Shown piece after piece: positions 26,276-34,951 of a DNA stretch of 64,000 nucleotides (the stretch's first letter is position 1; each line of letters opens with the position of its first letter). Source of the DNA: Frondihabitans sucicola (GTDB lineage: Bacteria; Actinomycetota; Actinomycetes; Actinomycetales; Microbacteriaceae). The DNA lies in contig NZ_AP027732.1 of assembly GCF_030296615.1 (NCBI RefSeq), forward strand, positions 682,001-746,000, written 5' to 3'. The notes beneath the pieces were generated by a model. The model had not been told where the DNA came from. It did no database searches and saw only the letters and a list, made by a program, of their open reading frames with translations. Both the position numbers and the translations under genes were made by a program.

Positions 26276-27540
26276 TTGCAGGTGCCTCCACCCGAAGCCT
26301 TGGCCTTCTTGATCGTGTCGATAGCCGACTGCGCGCCTGCCGACGCGCTCTGCTGACCGGAGATGACACTGCTGATCGCCTTGCCGAGCGACGTCTGCAT
26401 GTCGGCCGTCTTCGGGTTGTTCGGCCAGGTGCCCGTCTTCTGGGCGGCGGTCAGGAACGGCTGGACGTACGTGTTCGTCTTGATCGCCTGCGTGTCGGAC
26501 GCGTCTTTCCGCAGGGGAATGGAGCCCGTCTGCGCAAAGCTCGTCTCGGCGGCGTCCTTCGACAGGAAGACGCTCTGGATGTACTTCCACGCCTCGGCCG
26601 GGTGTTTCGACTTGGCGCCGATGGCGATTCCCTCACCGCCGGGGTAGACCGTGCTCGTGCCATCCGTCGGCTTCGGGAACTCGGTCGTGCCGTAGGCGAA
26701 CTTCGCCGACTTCACGTTTCCGAGCTGCCAGTTCCCGTTGAGACCGAACGCGTACTTGCCGGTCATGAACTGCTGCCAGGCGGTGTTCTGATCCCACGTG
26801 GCGGTCGAGAGAGGGATGTAACCCTTCTTGGACCAACCCGCCACGCGATCGAAGGCGGTCGTCACCTTCTTGCCCGAGAAATTGCAGTAGTTCACGCCGA
26901 GGCCGAGCAGCTGCGGCGCGAAGAGCCACGCCCCTTCGACCGTCGGGGCCCCGGACTCGGCGAGAGCCTTGTACGTGCCCCCTGCCGTGACCTTGGCCAT
27001 GTCGTCCTGAAACTCGGTCAGAGTGGTCGGCGGGCTGTCGATCCCGGAGGCCTTCAGGATGTCCTTGTTGTAGTACAGGCCGATGAGGTTCGTGTACGAC
27101 ATCAGGTTGTAGACCTTGCCGTTCGTCTTCCAGGCGGCCGTCGAGGGGTACTGGGCCTTGTCCTGGTAGGAGTTCCACATGGACGTCATGTCTTTCATGA
27201 CGCCACCCGCGACGAGGGTCGGATTGTCGACGACGATGTTGTTGATGAGGACATCCGGGCCGTTCCCGGTCGCGACCGAGGCGAGCAGCTTTTGATCCTG
27301 CTGGCTTCCGACCACCTGGACGAGGTCGACCTTGATCTTCGGATTCGCCTTCTCGAACTTCTTCGTCTGGGCCTGCAGCCAGGTCAGCTGTGTTCCGGTG
27401 TAGTAGTTCCAGAACTTCAGGGTCGTCGTGCCCGCCGGAGCATTCGCGGCGGAATCGTTCGACATCGTGCAGCCGGTGGCCACCAAGAGGAGTGAGGCGG
27501 CTACGGCTGCCACTCGCACTGCTTGGGTTCTTCTTCTCAT
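26272..27540 (-). CDS. ABC transporter sugar-binding lipoprotein
   Basis: Protein of 422 residues. Signal peptide MRRRTQAVRVAAVAASLLLVATGC with the lipidated Cys at 24. The mature domain is a cluster-1 sugar-binding protein: TTLKFWNYYTGTQLTWLQAQTKKFEKANPKIKVD near the start, ATGNGPDVL, then YPGGEGIAIGAKSKHPAEAWKYIQ. It is first in an operon running to 20915 and should define the imported substrate for the catabolic genes behind it. The ROK repressor at 27692 is divergent. The start at 27540 is the only one giving a sensible signal peptide. Confidence 0.9.
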   Translation of the reverse strand: MRRRTQAVRVAAVAASLLLVATGCTMSNDSAANAPAGTTTLKFWNYYTGTQLTWLQAQTKKFEKANPKIKVDLVQVVGSQQDQKLLASVATGNGPDVLINNIVVDNPTLVAGGVMKDMTSMWNSYQDKAQYPSTAAWKTNGKVYNLMSYTNLIGLYYNKDILKASGIDSPPTTLTEFQDDMAKVTAGGTYKALAESGAPTVEGAWLFAPQLLGLGVNYCNFSGKKVTTAFDRVAGWSKKGYIPLSTATWDQNTAWQQFMTGKYAFGLNGNWQLGNVKSAKFAYGTTEFPKPTDGTSTVYPGGEGIAIGAKSKHPAEAWKYIQSVFLSKDAAETSFAQTGSIPLRKDASDTQAIKTNTYVQPFLTAAQKTGTWPNNPKTADMQTSLGKAISSVISGQQSASAGAQSAIDTIKKAKASGGGTCK

Positions 27541-27691
27541 AGCGTCATTGCTCCTTGAGATCGTCGTAGAGGTGAAGCTATTTCCCTTTATGTGGATTGT
27601 CAAGATAATTCGATAGGCAACTTCACGAAAAGAAGGGGAAAGATCGTTGTTTATGATTAAATAAGACGACTTCGAACGATGCGGGGACCAG
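27541..27691. promoter_or_regulatory. A+T-rich divergent control region of the ROK/ABC operon
   Basis: About 150 bases, much richer in A and T than the neighbourhood, between the binding-protein and ROK starts. It should carry both promoters and the ROK operator. A loose inverted repeat (TTTCCCTTT near 27582 and AAGGGGAAA near 27633) is the only symmetry I see. I cannot define the hexamers with confidence. Confidence 0.45.
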
Positions 27692-28912
27692 ATGAGCATG
27701 AAAGAGGCGACCGTCGACCCGGTCGATCGGACACTCCCGTCGCCGGGCGCCGTCGAGGGTTCGGGTTTTCTCCTGCAGCTCCTGCGGCAGACGGCGGGTC
27801 AGACGATCTCCGAGCTCGCCGCAGCCATGGGCGTCTCGCGGTCGACGGTCGTGCAGAGACTCGACTTTTTACACGAGCGTGGTCTCGTGTCGAACGGCAC
27901 CTCGGGAAGCGGGTCCCGAGGTCGTCCAGCGGCCGTCTCTCGTTTCGACCCCGCCGGAGGAATCGTCCTCGCCGTCCAGATCGGCATGACCGGCTGTCGA
28001 TTCGCCGTCACCGATCTCTCCGGAGAAGTTCTCGCCGATCGTCTGGTCTCGATCGACATTCCGGCGGGCCCAGAGCGAGTGCTGGCCGATCTCGAGAAGA
28101 ACTTCGTCGAGATCGTTCGAGAGACGGGGCGCGAACTCGCCGAGATCGCGGGGATCGGTGTCGGCATTCCCAGCGCCATCGAGCTGCTCACCTACTCGAG
28201 ATCGCTCGGCCAAGCCGGGACGGACTGGGATCGAGAGTGGTTCGCGAGCAATCTGCGCGAACGCTTTCACTCGCCCGTCTTCATCGACCTCGACGTCAAC
28301 CTGCTCGCTCTCGCCGAACGACAGAAGGCGTGGCCGCACGAAGAGGTCTTCGTCTGCATCAAGCTCGGCACCCTGATCGACGCCGCGATCGTCGTCAACG
28401 GCGCCCCGATTCACGGCGTCAGCAAGCTGGCCGGCGAGCTCGGCCACATCAAGGTCGGCGGATCGACCGTCCCGTGCACCTGCGGCGGCGTCGGCTGCCT
28501 CGACGCGGTCGCGAGTGGGAACGCCCTGGTGAAACAGCTGGCCCGGGAGGGATCCACGGTGACACACGTCTCCGACGTGGTGGCGCTCGTCGCGCAGGGC
28601 GATCCGCAGGCGGTCCGCGCCGTTCGTGAGGCCGGGCGGCACATCGGCGAGGCACTGGCCTCGGTCGTCAACCTGCTGAATCCCTCCGTCATCGCCGCCT
28701 GGGGATACCTGACGGGTGCCGAGACGGCGCTGTTCGCGGGGATCCGGGAGGGGCTCTACCAGAACGCCCTGCCCGGCTCGAGCGAGCGCCTCCGGCTCGT
28801 CAGCACGGCCCTCGGCGACCTCGCCGGCGTGCAGGGTGCCGCCTCGATGGTGATCGACGAGGTTCTCGAGCCCGCCGCCGTCGACCGGATGATCGTTCAG
28901 GGGTCCTGGTAG
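27692..28912 (+). CDS. ROK family transcriptional regulator
   Basis: Protein of 406 residues. An N-terminal winged helix (LAAAMGVSRSTVVQRLDFLHERGLVS, about 43-68) precedes a ROK domain with ATP-like strand VLAVQIGMTGCRFAVTDLSGEV, the ROK signature around AGELGHIKVGG and the zinc-binding CTCGGVGCLDAVAS cluster. NagC/Mlc-type repressors use this layout and respond to a sugar or sugar phosphate. It is divergent from, and presumably represses, the operon 27540-20915. Confidence 0.9.
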   Translation: MSMKEATVDPVDRTLPSPGAVEGSGFLLQLLRQTAGQTISELAAAMGVSRSTVVQRLDFLHERGLVSNGTSGSGSRGRPAAVSRFDPAGGIVLAVQIGMTGCRFAVTDLSGEVLADRLVSIDIPAGPERVLADLEKNFVEIVRETGRELAEIAGIGVGIPSAIELLTYSRSLGQAGTDWDREWFASNLRERFHSPVFIDLDVNLLALAERQKAWPHEEVFVCIKLGTLIDAAIVVNGAPIHGVSKLAGELGHIKVGGSTVPCTCGGVGCLDAVASGNALVKQLAREGSTVTHVSDVVALVAQGDPQAVRAVREAGRHIGEALASVVNLLNPSVIAAWGYLTGAETALFAGIREGLYQNALPGSSERLRLVSTALGDLAGVQGAASMVIDEVLEPAAVDRMIVQGSW

Positions 28913-29302
28913 CTCCACGAGGCGCACCGGCGGAGGAGCCAGGAAGGTCATCAATCCGCGCCTGTCTTTTCGCGTGAACCGGTGACGGAGAAGAAAGCCC
29001 CGGCGCGACCACGCTGGTTGCGACGGGCGCCCGTCCCACCGCTCGACCTTGACTGGCCGCCCGCCGTGCGTTCTGACTTCTCAGCGAGGACGGCTCGACG
29101 AATGTCTTCACCGTAATGCCCCCTCGGACCCGAATGGGTCTCCGTCGCCGCGTCACGTCGCGGTCCTCCCTTCGGCCGACTGTTGTTCGTTCGACGGCGG
29201 TCATAGAATTTTCTCAGGCAATTTGTTTACCTCTCTTACAAATTCGTGAGAGTTCCGTTCGAGGGTCCACGGCGTGATGCCGGGATCGAACAGGGGTATC
29301 AG
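28913..29302. promoter_or_regulatory. Gene-free stretch with inverted repeat AATTTGT-N11-ACAAATT before the chitinase
   Basis: About 390 bases without a believable gene. The last 100 bases turn A+T-rich. Perfect 7-base arms at 29220-29226 and 29238-29244, about 60 bases before the chitinase start, look like an operator. Nothing else stands out. Confidence 0.5.
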
Positions 29303-30607
29303 GTGAAAATCGTTAGAGGAATCACGAAGGTGGCTTACGTTGCGGCGGCGGCCACGGTCGTCGCAGGCTCGATCTTCGGCGGCGTCAGCGCGCAGGCAGC
29401 GACGCCCGCATGTGCGACGGCGTGGAGCGCGGGCACGGCCTATTCGGGTGGCGCAACAGCCAGCGAGAACGGCGCGAACTACACGGCGAACTGGTGGACC
29501 CAGGGAGACGACCCGGCGACACACTCGGGCGCCACTGGCAGCGGCCAGCCCTGGACGTCCGCTGGCGCCTGCACGGGCAGTGCCGGCGGCACCGGCGGCG
29601 GAGGCACCGGCGGCGGAGGCACCGGCGGCGGCGGAACGGGTACCGGCTCGGCGACAGGCACCTTCTTCAGCCCGTACAAGGACGTCACGGCGAACCTGAA
29701 CTGGAACACCGACGTCATGCAGACGGCCATCACGGGCTCGACCATCCCCGTGGTCGGCACCAGCAACAGCCTCGTCTCGACCGCCGTCCCGAACCTCGGT
29801 GGCATCAGCCTCGCTTTCGCCACCGGAACCTGCGGGTCCGAGAACTGGGGCGGGGTCGCCGGCGGTGCTTTTGCGGCGGCCAACATTCCGGCGCTCGACA
29901 AAGCGGGTGTGAACTACGTCGTCTCCACCGGTGGCGCCGCGGGATCCTTCACGTGCGCCTCCGGTGCGGCCCTGAATTCCTTCATCGCTCGGTACTCGTC
30001 GGCTCACCTCGTCGGCATCGACTTCGACATCGAGACCGGCCAGACCGCCTCGGACATCCAGGCACTCGTGTCCGCCGCCGCAACGTCCCAGGCGACCTAC
30101 CCGAAGCTGCGCTTCTCGTTCACGTTGGCGACGCTCGCAGCCTCCGACGGGTCGTACGGCGGGCTCAACAGCACCGGTGACACCGTCGTGAAGGCGATCA
30201 AGGCGTCGAGCCTGACCAATTACACGATCAACCTCATGACGATGGACTACGGCAACGGCACGCCGAGTGTCTGCGTCGTCAGCTCCGGCGTCTGCGACAT
30301 GGGCGCCTCGGCCGTGCAAGCGGCCAAGAACCTCCAGCACACGTACGGCACCCCGCTGACGAAGATCGAGCTGACCCCGATGATCGGCGTCAACGACTCG
30401 GCGAGCAACGTCGTTTCGCTGAAAGACGTCGACACCATCTCGTCCTACGCCGTGGCCAACAAGCTCGCCGGGGTCCACTACTGGTCGCTCGACCGCGACA
30501 CCCCGTGCCCGACGACGCAAAGCACTGCGTCCGCCACGTGCAACTCGATGGCCGGCTCCACTGCTCTGCAGTACACGCAGCGGTTCCTGACCGACCTCGG
30601 CAAGTAG
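29303..30607 (+). CDS. Secreted chitinase: carbohydrate-binding module plus GH18 domain
   Basis: Protein of 434 residues from a GTG at 29303; the longer in-frame start would place a charged tail before the signal. Signal peptide to about residue 33 (ending SAQAA). A CBM5/12-like chitin-binding module follows (CATAWSAGTAY to PWTSAGAC, 37-90, with WW and PW aromatic pairs), then a Gly/Thr linker of GGGGT repeats (95-115), then a GH18 domain. The catalytic motif is GIDFDIE (238-244) with Glu244 as proton donor, a variant of DGxDxDxE. It should be exported and cleave chitin. A terminator hairpin follows at 30625. No regulator is adjacent. Confidence 0.9.
   Translation: MKIVRGITKVAYVAAAATVVAGSIFGGVSAQAATPACATAWSAGTAYSGGATASENGANYTANWWTQGDDPATHSGATGSGQPWTSAGACTGSAGGTGGGGTGGGGTGGGGTGTGSATGTFFSPYKDVTANLNWNTDVMQTAITGSTIPVVGTSNSLVSTAVPNLGGISLAFATGTCGSENWGGVAGGAFAAANIPALDKAGVNYVVSTGGAAGSFTCASGAALNSFIARYSSAHLVGIDFDIETGQTASDIQALVSAAATSQATYPKLRFSFTLATLAASDGSYGGLNSTGDTVVKAIKASSLTNYTINLMTMDYGNGTPSVCVVSSGVCDMGASAVQAAKNLQHTYGTPLTKIELTPMIGVNDSASNVVSLKDVDTISSYAVANKLAGVHYWSLDRDTPCPTTQSTASATCNSMAGSTALQYTQRFLTDLGK
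29583..29646 (+). repeat. GGC/GGA-rich tandem repeat encoding the chitinase linker
   Basis: Imperfect 15-base repeats (ggcaccggcggcgga and variants) encode GTGGG units, a flexible linker between the chitin-binding module and the GH18 domain. Such repeats are also a place where assembly length may be unreliable. Confidence 0.8.
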
Positions 30608-30624
30608 CTCGACGGCACCCGGGT

Positions 30625-30651
30625 GGGGTCGGCGCTCCGAGCGTCGGCCCC
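30625..30651 (+). terminator. Hairpin after the chitinase gene
   Basis: GGGGTCGGCGCT pairs with AGCGTCGGCCCC through a 3-base loop (12 pairs including two G-T), 17 bases after the chitinase stop. There is no T-run, as is usual for high-GC actinobacteria. Confidence 0.65.
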
Positions 30652-30756
30652 ATCGTCGCGTGCCGACGTGCTGGAGCTCGGCCTCGCCGGGCTTCGGTGA
30701 GCTGCGATGGATCTCCCCGTCCGACGGGGCGAAAACGCCGCCGATAGGCTGAGTGG

Positions 30757-32055
30757 GTGGGCGATGACGCGACTCCGGCGGAGACCGACGCCGGCGATCG
30801 CGTGGGGGAGGTGCTCCGGCTTCCGGCGTTCGCGTTCTTCTGGAGCGCCACGACCATCCGCGCGTTCGGCAGTTCGGTATCCGGCGTCGCGGTTCAGGTT
30901 CTGATCGTCACCGTGCTGCAAGCGACCCCCGCAGAGATCAGCATCTTGAGTGCACTCAGTGTCGTCCCGTACGTGTTCCTCGGGCTGATCGTCGGTGCCC
31001 TCATGGATCGTCGGCGTCGACAGCGAACGCTGGTAATCACCAGCGTCGGCACGGCAGTCGTCCTGGCATCCGTGGTCGTTCTGCTGCTCTCCGGCGCACT
31101 CGGCTTCTGGTCATTGGCGCTTGTCATTCTCGTCCTCGGGGTGTTGGCTCTCTTCTCGGACTCGGCGTCTCAGCCGCTCCTCCCGCGGATCGTTCCACGG
31201 GATTCACTCGTGATGGCGAACGCCCGTCTGGGACAGAGCAGCACCGTCGCTGCGACCGCGGGTCCAGCCTTGGGCGGTGCGCTTCTCACTCTGCTCGGAG
31301 CGCCGCTGCTCTTCGCGGTCGACGCGACGCTCACCGCGATGGCGGCCGTCCTCCAGTCGCGGATCAGAATCGAGGAGTCGAAGCCGGCACCCCGCGCAGC
31401 CGGACGCCACGTCGGGCACGACATCGCCGAGGGAGTCAGGTACACCTACCGGCATCGGACCCTGCGCCCGCTCGCGCTCTCGGTTCACACGTGGTTCCTG
31501 GGCAACAGTATCGTCGCGACGCTCTTCGGCGTCTTCGTCCTCCGCGAGCTTCACCTGCCCGCCTGGGCCTACGGCGTCGCACTCGCCTTCGGTGCTGTCG
31601 GCGGCTTCCTCGGAGCGCTCACCGCCACGCGCATCGGCGCTCTTCTCGGGACGGGACGCGCCATCTTCGTCGGCCGGGCACTCGTGATCCTGCCGTGGCT
31701 CGTCCTGGCAGTCGTACCACTCGACGCACACAGCGGGCTCGTCGTTCTCCTCGCCCTCGTGTCCACAGTGCAATTCGTCTACGCCCTCGCCATGGGGATC
31801 GAAGACGCGAACGACACCGGATATCGACAGACCGTGGCGCCCGACGCCCTGCAGGGGCGGCTCAACTCGACCATCCGAACGGTCAACCGTGTCGTCTTCC
31901 TCTTCGGGGCCCTCCTCGCCGGGCTTCTGGCGACTCTCCTCGGGTATCGCGTCACCCTCGGAATCGCCGCCGTCATCTTCGCGATCGCCGCTCTCATCGT
32001 CGTCGTGTCGCCACTCCGCGACGCGCGGCACACGGATACGCCCGACCGCCAGTAA
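30757..32055 (+). CDS. MFS transporter (MFS_3/EntS-like)
   Basis: Protein of 432 residues starting at a GTG. Twelve predicted membrane segments; loop 2-3 motif GALMDRRRRQRTLVITS (about 80-96); second half begins at SVHTWFLGNSIVATLFGVFVLRELHLP. Same exporter branch as the gene at 17230. No regulator is next to it and the substrate is unknown. It is convergent with the amidohydrolase gene; a long-looped hairpin at 32085-32132 may terminate both. Confidence 0.85.
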   Translation: MGDDATPAETDAGDRVGEVLRLPAFAFFWSATTIRAFGSSVSGVAVQVLIVTVLQATPAEISILSALSVVPYVFLGLIVGALMDRRRRQRTLVITSVGTAVVLASVVVLLLSGALGFWSLALVILVLGVLALFSDSASQPLLPRIVPRDSLVMANARLGQSSTVAATAGPALGGALLTLLGAPLLFAVDATLTAMAAVLQSRIRIEESKPAPRAAGRHVGHDIAEGVRYTYRHRTLRPLALSVHTWFLGNSIVATLFGVFVLRELHLPAWAYGVALAFGAVGGFLGALTATRIGALLGTGRAIFVGRALVILPWLVLAVVPLDAHSGLVVLLALVSTVQFVYALAMGIEDANDTGYRQTVAPDALQGRLNSTIRTVNRVVFLFGALLAGLLATLLGYRVTLGIAAVIFAIAALIVVVSPLRDARHTDTPDRQ

Positions 32056-32084
32056 CCCCCTCCCCTTCCTCACCGTTGACCGAA

Positions 32085-32132
32085 AGGGCCGAAATGTCCA
32101 CTCCCGACCGCGGATGCGTGCATTTCGGCCCT
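32085..32132. terminator. Bidirectional hairpin between convergent MFS and amidohydrolase genes
   Basis: AGGGCCGAAATG at 32085-32096 and CATTTCGGCCCT at 32121-32132 form a perfect 12-base stem with a 24-base loop. It lies between two convergent stops. Confidence 0.65.
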
Positions 32133-32195
32133 CTCGCCGCGCGCGGGGCAGTCAACACTGCCCCACGCACGACGGGCCTCGGCAGCGGAGCCCGA

Positions 32196-33149
32196 TCAGA
32201 GGCCCAGCAGCGCCTCGGCGTTCCGGCTCGTGAGCTCCCGCCAGCTCGACGCACCAGCGGGGGCAGGCGCGGCATCGATGCTCGCGATCTGCGCGTCGAC
32301 GCCGGTCGCCGGGGTCCAACAGGAGTCGCTGCCGTAGACGATGCGCTCAGCTCCTGCGATCCCTTCGAGGACCGGGATGTCGGTCGGGAACGGGGTGCCG
32401 GCGGTGTCGAACCACAGCCGACGCATCGCCCCGGCCCAGGGCATCGCGTCGCCCGCATCGCCGGACAGCCGCTGGAACAGGGCGATTCGATCCGACAGGA
32501 ACGGCAGGGTCGCACCGGAGTGCGGGACGATCACGCGCAGATCGGGGTACCGGGTGAGCACTCCGGCGAACACGAGGTCGACGATGCTGCGGGTGGTGTC
32601 GAAGAGAAATTCCAGCATGGGCCGCGGACGTCCGAGGGCAGTCCTCTCCCAGCCGACCGGCGACGTCGGGTGCACGAAGACGATCGCGTGCCGCCGGTCG
32701 AGCTCGGCCCAGAGTGGTTCGAGAGCCGGGTCACCGAGGTACTGTCCGTGAGCGTTGGACTCGAGGACGACCCCGACGGCGCCCAGCTCGCCCATCGCCC
32801 GCCGCACCTCCCGAACGGCGCCGTCGATGTCGGGGGCGGTCAGGGAAGCGAAGAAGGAAAGGCGCTCCGGCTGTCTCCCGACGATCGAAGCGGCTTCGTC
32901 GTTGACGTACCTCGCCAGTTCTCCCGCCCGGTCGTCGTCGCCGAAGTGCACGCCCGGAGAGGAGATCGACAGGATCGCCTTGCGGATCCGGCGCCGATCC
33001 ATGGCGCCCAGCTGCTCCGGGAGAGACCACGTCGGCCAGACCGGCATGCCGTCCGGCGAGTCGTGTCCGCCCGCCTTCGCCGCAGCGGCGTAGTCGTCGG
33101 TCACGAAGTGCGCGTGCACGTCGATCAGGTCTCGCGTCTCGGTTGCCAT
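32196..33149 (-). CDS. Amidohydrolase family protein (ACMSD-like)
   Basis: TIM-barrel metal-dependent hydrolase or decarboxylase of 317 residues. The N-terminal DVHAHFVT (about 9-16) supplies the HxH metal pair, FVHPTSPVGWE the third His, VPHSG the fourth, and YGSDSCW the catalytic Asp. This is the 2-amino-3-carboxymuconate semialdehyde decarboxylase branch (PF04909), whose members act on aromatic acids and related metabolites. It is divergent from a second, unrelated amidohydrolase at 33214; the 64-base gap must hold both promoters. Confidence 0.87.
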   Translation of the reverse strand: MATETRDLIDVHAHFVTDDYAAAAKAGGHDSPDGMPVWPTWSLPEQLGAMDRRRIRKAILSISSPGVHFGDDDRAGELARYVNDEAASIVGRQPERLSFFASLTAPDIDGAVREVRRAMGELGAVGVVLESNAHGQYLGDPALEPLWAELDRRHAIVFVHPTSPVGWERTALGRPRPMLEFLFDTTRSIVDLVFAGVLTRYPDLRVIVPHSGATLPFLSDRIALFQRLSGDAGDAMPWAGAMRRLWFDTAGTPFPTDIPVLEGIAGAERIVYGSDSCWTPATGVDAQIASIDAAPAPAGASSWRELTSRNAEALLGL

Positions 33150-33213
33150 CGGAACTCCTGGCCGGCGGTCGCCGGCGGTTGCGTTTAGTGAACGAATCTG
33201 TATCGTAACTCTC

Positions 33214-34305
33214 ATGACAGTGACCATCACCAACGTCTCCCTCGCCCCTCTCGACGCAGGCACCCCGGCCGGGCCGGTCGATGTCGAGTTCGACGGCGTC
33301 ATCTCGGCCGTCCGCCGGGCCGGAGCACAGGACGCGACGGGCACCGTGGTCGACGGCACGGACGGCATCCTGGTTCCTGGCCTCATCGACACCCACGTCC
33401 ACCTCGGCTCTCCGTCCGCCCTCGAGTCGGCCGTCAGGGCCGGCGTCACGACCATGGTCGATCTCGGCACCACGCCCGACTCCTCGATCGCCGAGCAGCG
33501 CAGGATGACGGGTGTCCCCTCGCTTCTGAGCGCCGGGTCGGCGGCATCGGCGCCGGGCAGCACCCAGATCGCGGTGATGGGATTCCCGGGCGAGAGCGGT
33601 GTCACCGACCCGCAGGACGCCGAACGCTACCTCGATTGGCGCACCGAGAACGGCTCCGATCTCATCAAGATCATCGTCGAGGATCCCGACGCGACCGATA
33701 CCCCGGCCCTGGACATCCCGACGATCACCGCTCTCGTCGACGGAGCACACCGTCGCGGTCTCCTCACGGTCGCGCACGTGGTCACGGCCGACGCCTTCGG
33801 CCGCGGTCTCGACGGTGGGGTCGACATCCTGACCCATGCACCGCTCGACCGGCCGCTCCCGGACGAGACCGTCGCCAGGATGCGGGAACAGGGGACGATT
33901 GCCTCGCCCACGCTGGTGATGATGGGCGTGATGGCACGGGCACGCCTCGGCGACCACGCCGACGCCGCCATCGGCAACACGATCGAGAGCGTTCGTCGGA
34001 TGCACGCGGCCGGCGTGCCCGTCGTCGCCGGCACTGACGCCAATGAGACCCCGTTCGCTCCCGTCGCGCACGGCGCGGGCCTCCACATCGAGATCCAACT
34101 CTTGCAGCAGGCCGGTCTCAGCGCCGCTGAGGCTCTCTTCGCGGCCACGACGGGTGCTGCCGCCGCGTTCCGCCTCGCGGACCGAGGAGCCATCCAGGTC
34201 GGCCGCCGCGCCGACCTGCTTCTCGTCGACCGGGATCCGACCGTCGACACCGCCGCCCTCCGCCAGCCGAACGCCGTCTGGGTCGGCGGAGTGCTAATCG
34301 CGTGA
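33214..34305 (+). CDS. Amidohydrolase family protein (imidazolonepropionase/prolidase-like)
   Basis: Protein of 363 residues with the composite fold of cyclic amidohydrolases: an N-terminal beta domain, then GLIDTHVHLGSPSALESAVRAGVTTMVDLGTT (about 56-87) with the metal HxH pair, a Lys at SDLIKIIVE, AHVVTADA and HAPLDRPL for the later histidines, and GTDANETPFAP with the catalytic Asp. The end returns to the beta domain (GRRADLLLVDRDPTVDTA). Substrate unknown. The TetR gene at 34302 overlaps its stop codon by four bases, so regulator and enzyme are cotranscribed. Confidence 0.87.
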   Translation: MTVTITNVSLAPLDAGTPAGPVDVEFDGVISAVRRAGAQDATGTVVDGTDGILVPGLIDTHVHLGSPSALESAVRAGVTTMVDLGTTPDSSIAEQRRMTGVPSLLSAGSAASAPGSTQIAVMGFPGESGVTDPQDAERYLDWRTENGSDLIKIIVEDPDATDTPALDIPTITALVDGAHRRGLLTVAHVVTADAFGRGLDGGVDILTHAPLDRPLPDETVARMREQGTIASPTLVMMGVMARARLGDHADAAIGNTIESVRRMHAAGVPVVAGTDANETPFAPVAHGAGLHIEIQLLQQAGLSAAEALFAATTGAAAAFRLADRGAIQVGRRADLLLVDRDPTVDTAALRQPNAVWVGGVLIA

Positions 34306-34898
34306 GCGGCAGGAGCCGTCGCCGCGGCGCCGACCTGGAGGACGCCATCTTCGACGCCACCCTCGACGAGCTGGCCTCCCACGGCATGGCGGGGCTGACC
34401 TTCGAGACGATCGCCGCCGCGGCCGGGGCCGGGAAGGCATCGCTCTACCGGCGCTGGGCGGATCCCGAACAGCTCGTGCTCGCGGTCCTCGCCCGAAGCG
34501 AAGACGATGCCGAGCAGGGCGAACACCCGTCCGGCACGCGGCTGACTCCGACAGGCGATCTCCGCGAGGAGCTGATCGCATTCCTCGGCGATCTCGCCGA
34601 CGGGCTCACCACCCCGGTCGGGCGCGCCCTCCCGCCGCTGCTCCTGGAGCGTGAACGGCGGCCGGAGATGTGGGAACGCATCGTCACCCTCCTGGTCGAG
34701 CCCCGCCAGCGACTGATCACCGAGGCGATGGGGAGAGCCGCCGGCCGCGGTGAGATCCCAGCCGACGCCGTCACCCCGTCCCGGGTGAGCGCGGGCGCCG
34801 CCCTCGTCCTCGGACGCCATCTGACCACCGGACCCGTCGATCCGGCGACCATCGTCGCCATCGTCGACGACGTCGTCCTGCCCGCTCTGAGGGGGTGA
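34302..34898 (+). CDS. TetR family transcriptional regulator
   Basis: Protein of 198 residues starting at a GTG that overlaps the amidohydrolase stop. The DNA-binding domain is DAIFDATLDELASHGMAGLTFETIAAAAGAGKASLYRRWADPEQLV (about 14-59), with a TetR_C-like ligand domain after it. It probably autoregulates the amidohydrolase operon and may also act on the divergent gene at 33149. Confidence 0.88.
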   Translation: MSGRSRRRGADLEDAIFDATLDELASHGMAGLTFETIAAAAGAGKASLYRRWADPEQLVLAVLARSEDDAEQGEHPSGTRLTPTGDLREELIAFLGDLADGLTTPVGRALPPLLLERERRPEMWERIVTLLVEPRQRLITEAMGRAAGRGEIPADAVTPSRVSAGAALVLGRHLTTGPVDPATIVAIVDDVVLPALRG

Positions 34899-34951
34899 AT
34901 GCAGGATCCCGCACTCAGCCCGCCTCGGGCGGACCTGCCTGGGCAGTACCG

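Noticed and set aside
25328-26356. Plus-strand frame of 342 residues rich in Asp, Arg and Glu
   Set aside because: Mirror of the two permease genes; the composition is what the reverse of membrane-protein codons gives.
29583-29646. Possible regulatory GC-rich repeat
   Set aside because: It encodes the Gly/Thr linker of the chitinase in frame.
32196-34305. Amidohydrolase pair as a dihydropyrimidinase or hydantoinase pathway
   Set aside because: Neither protein has the hydantoinase sequence blocks, and no pyrimidine-degradation genes are adjacent.
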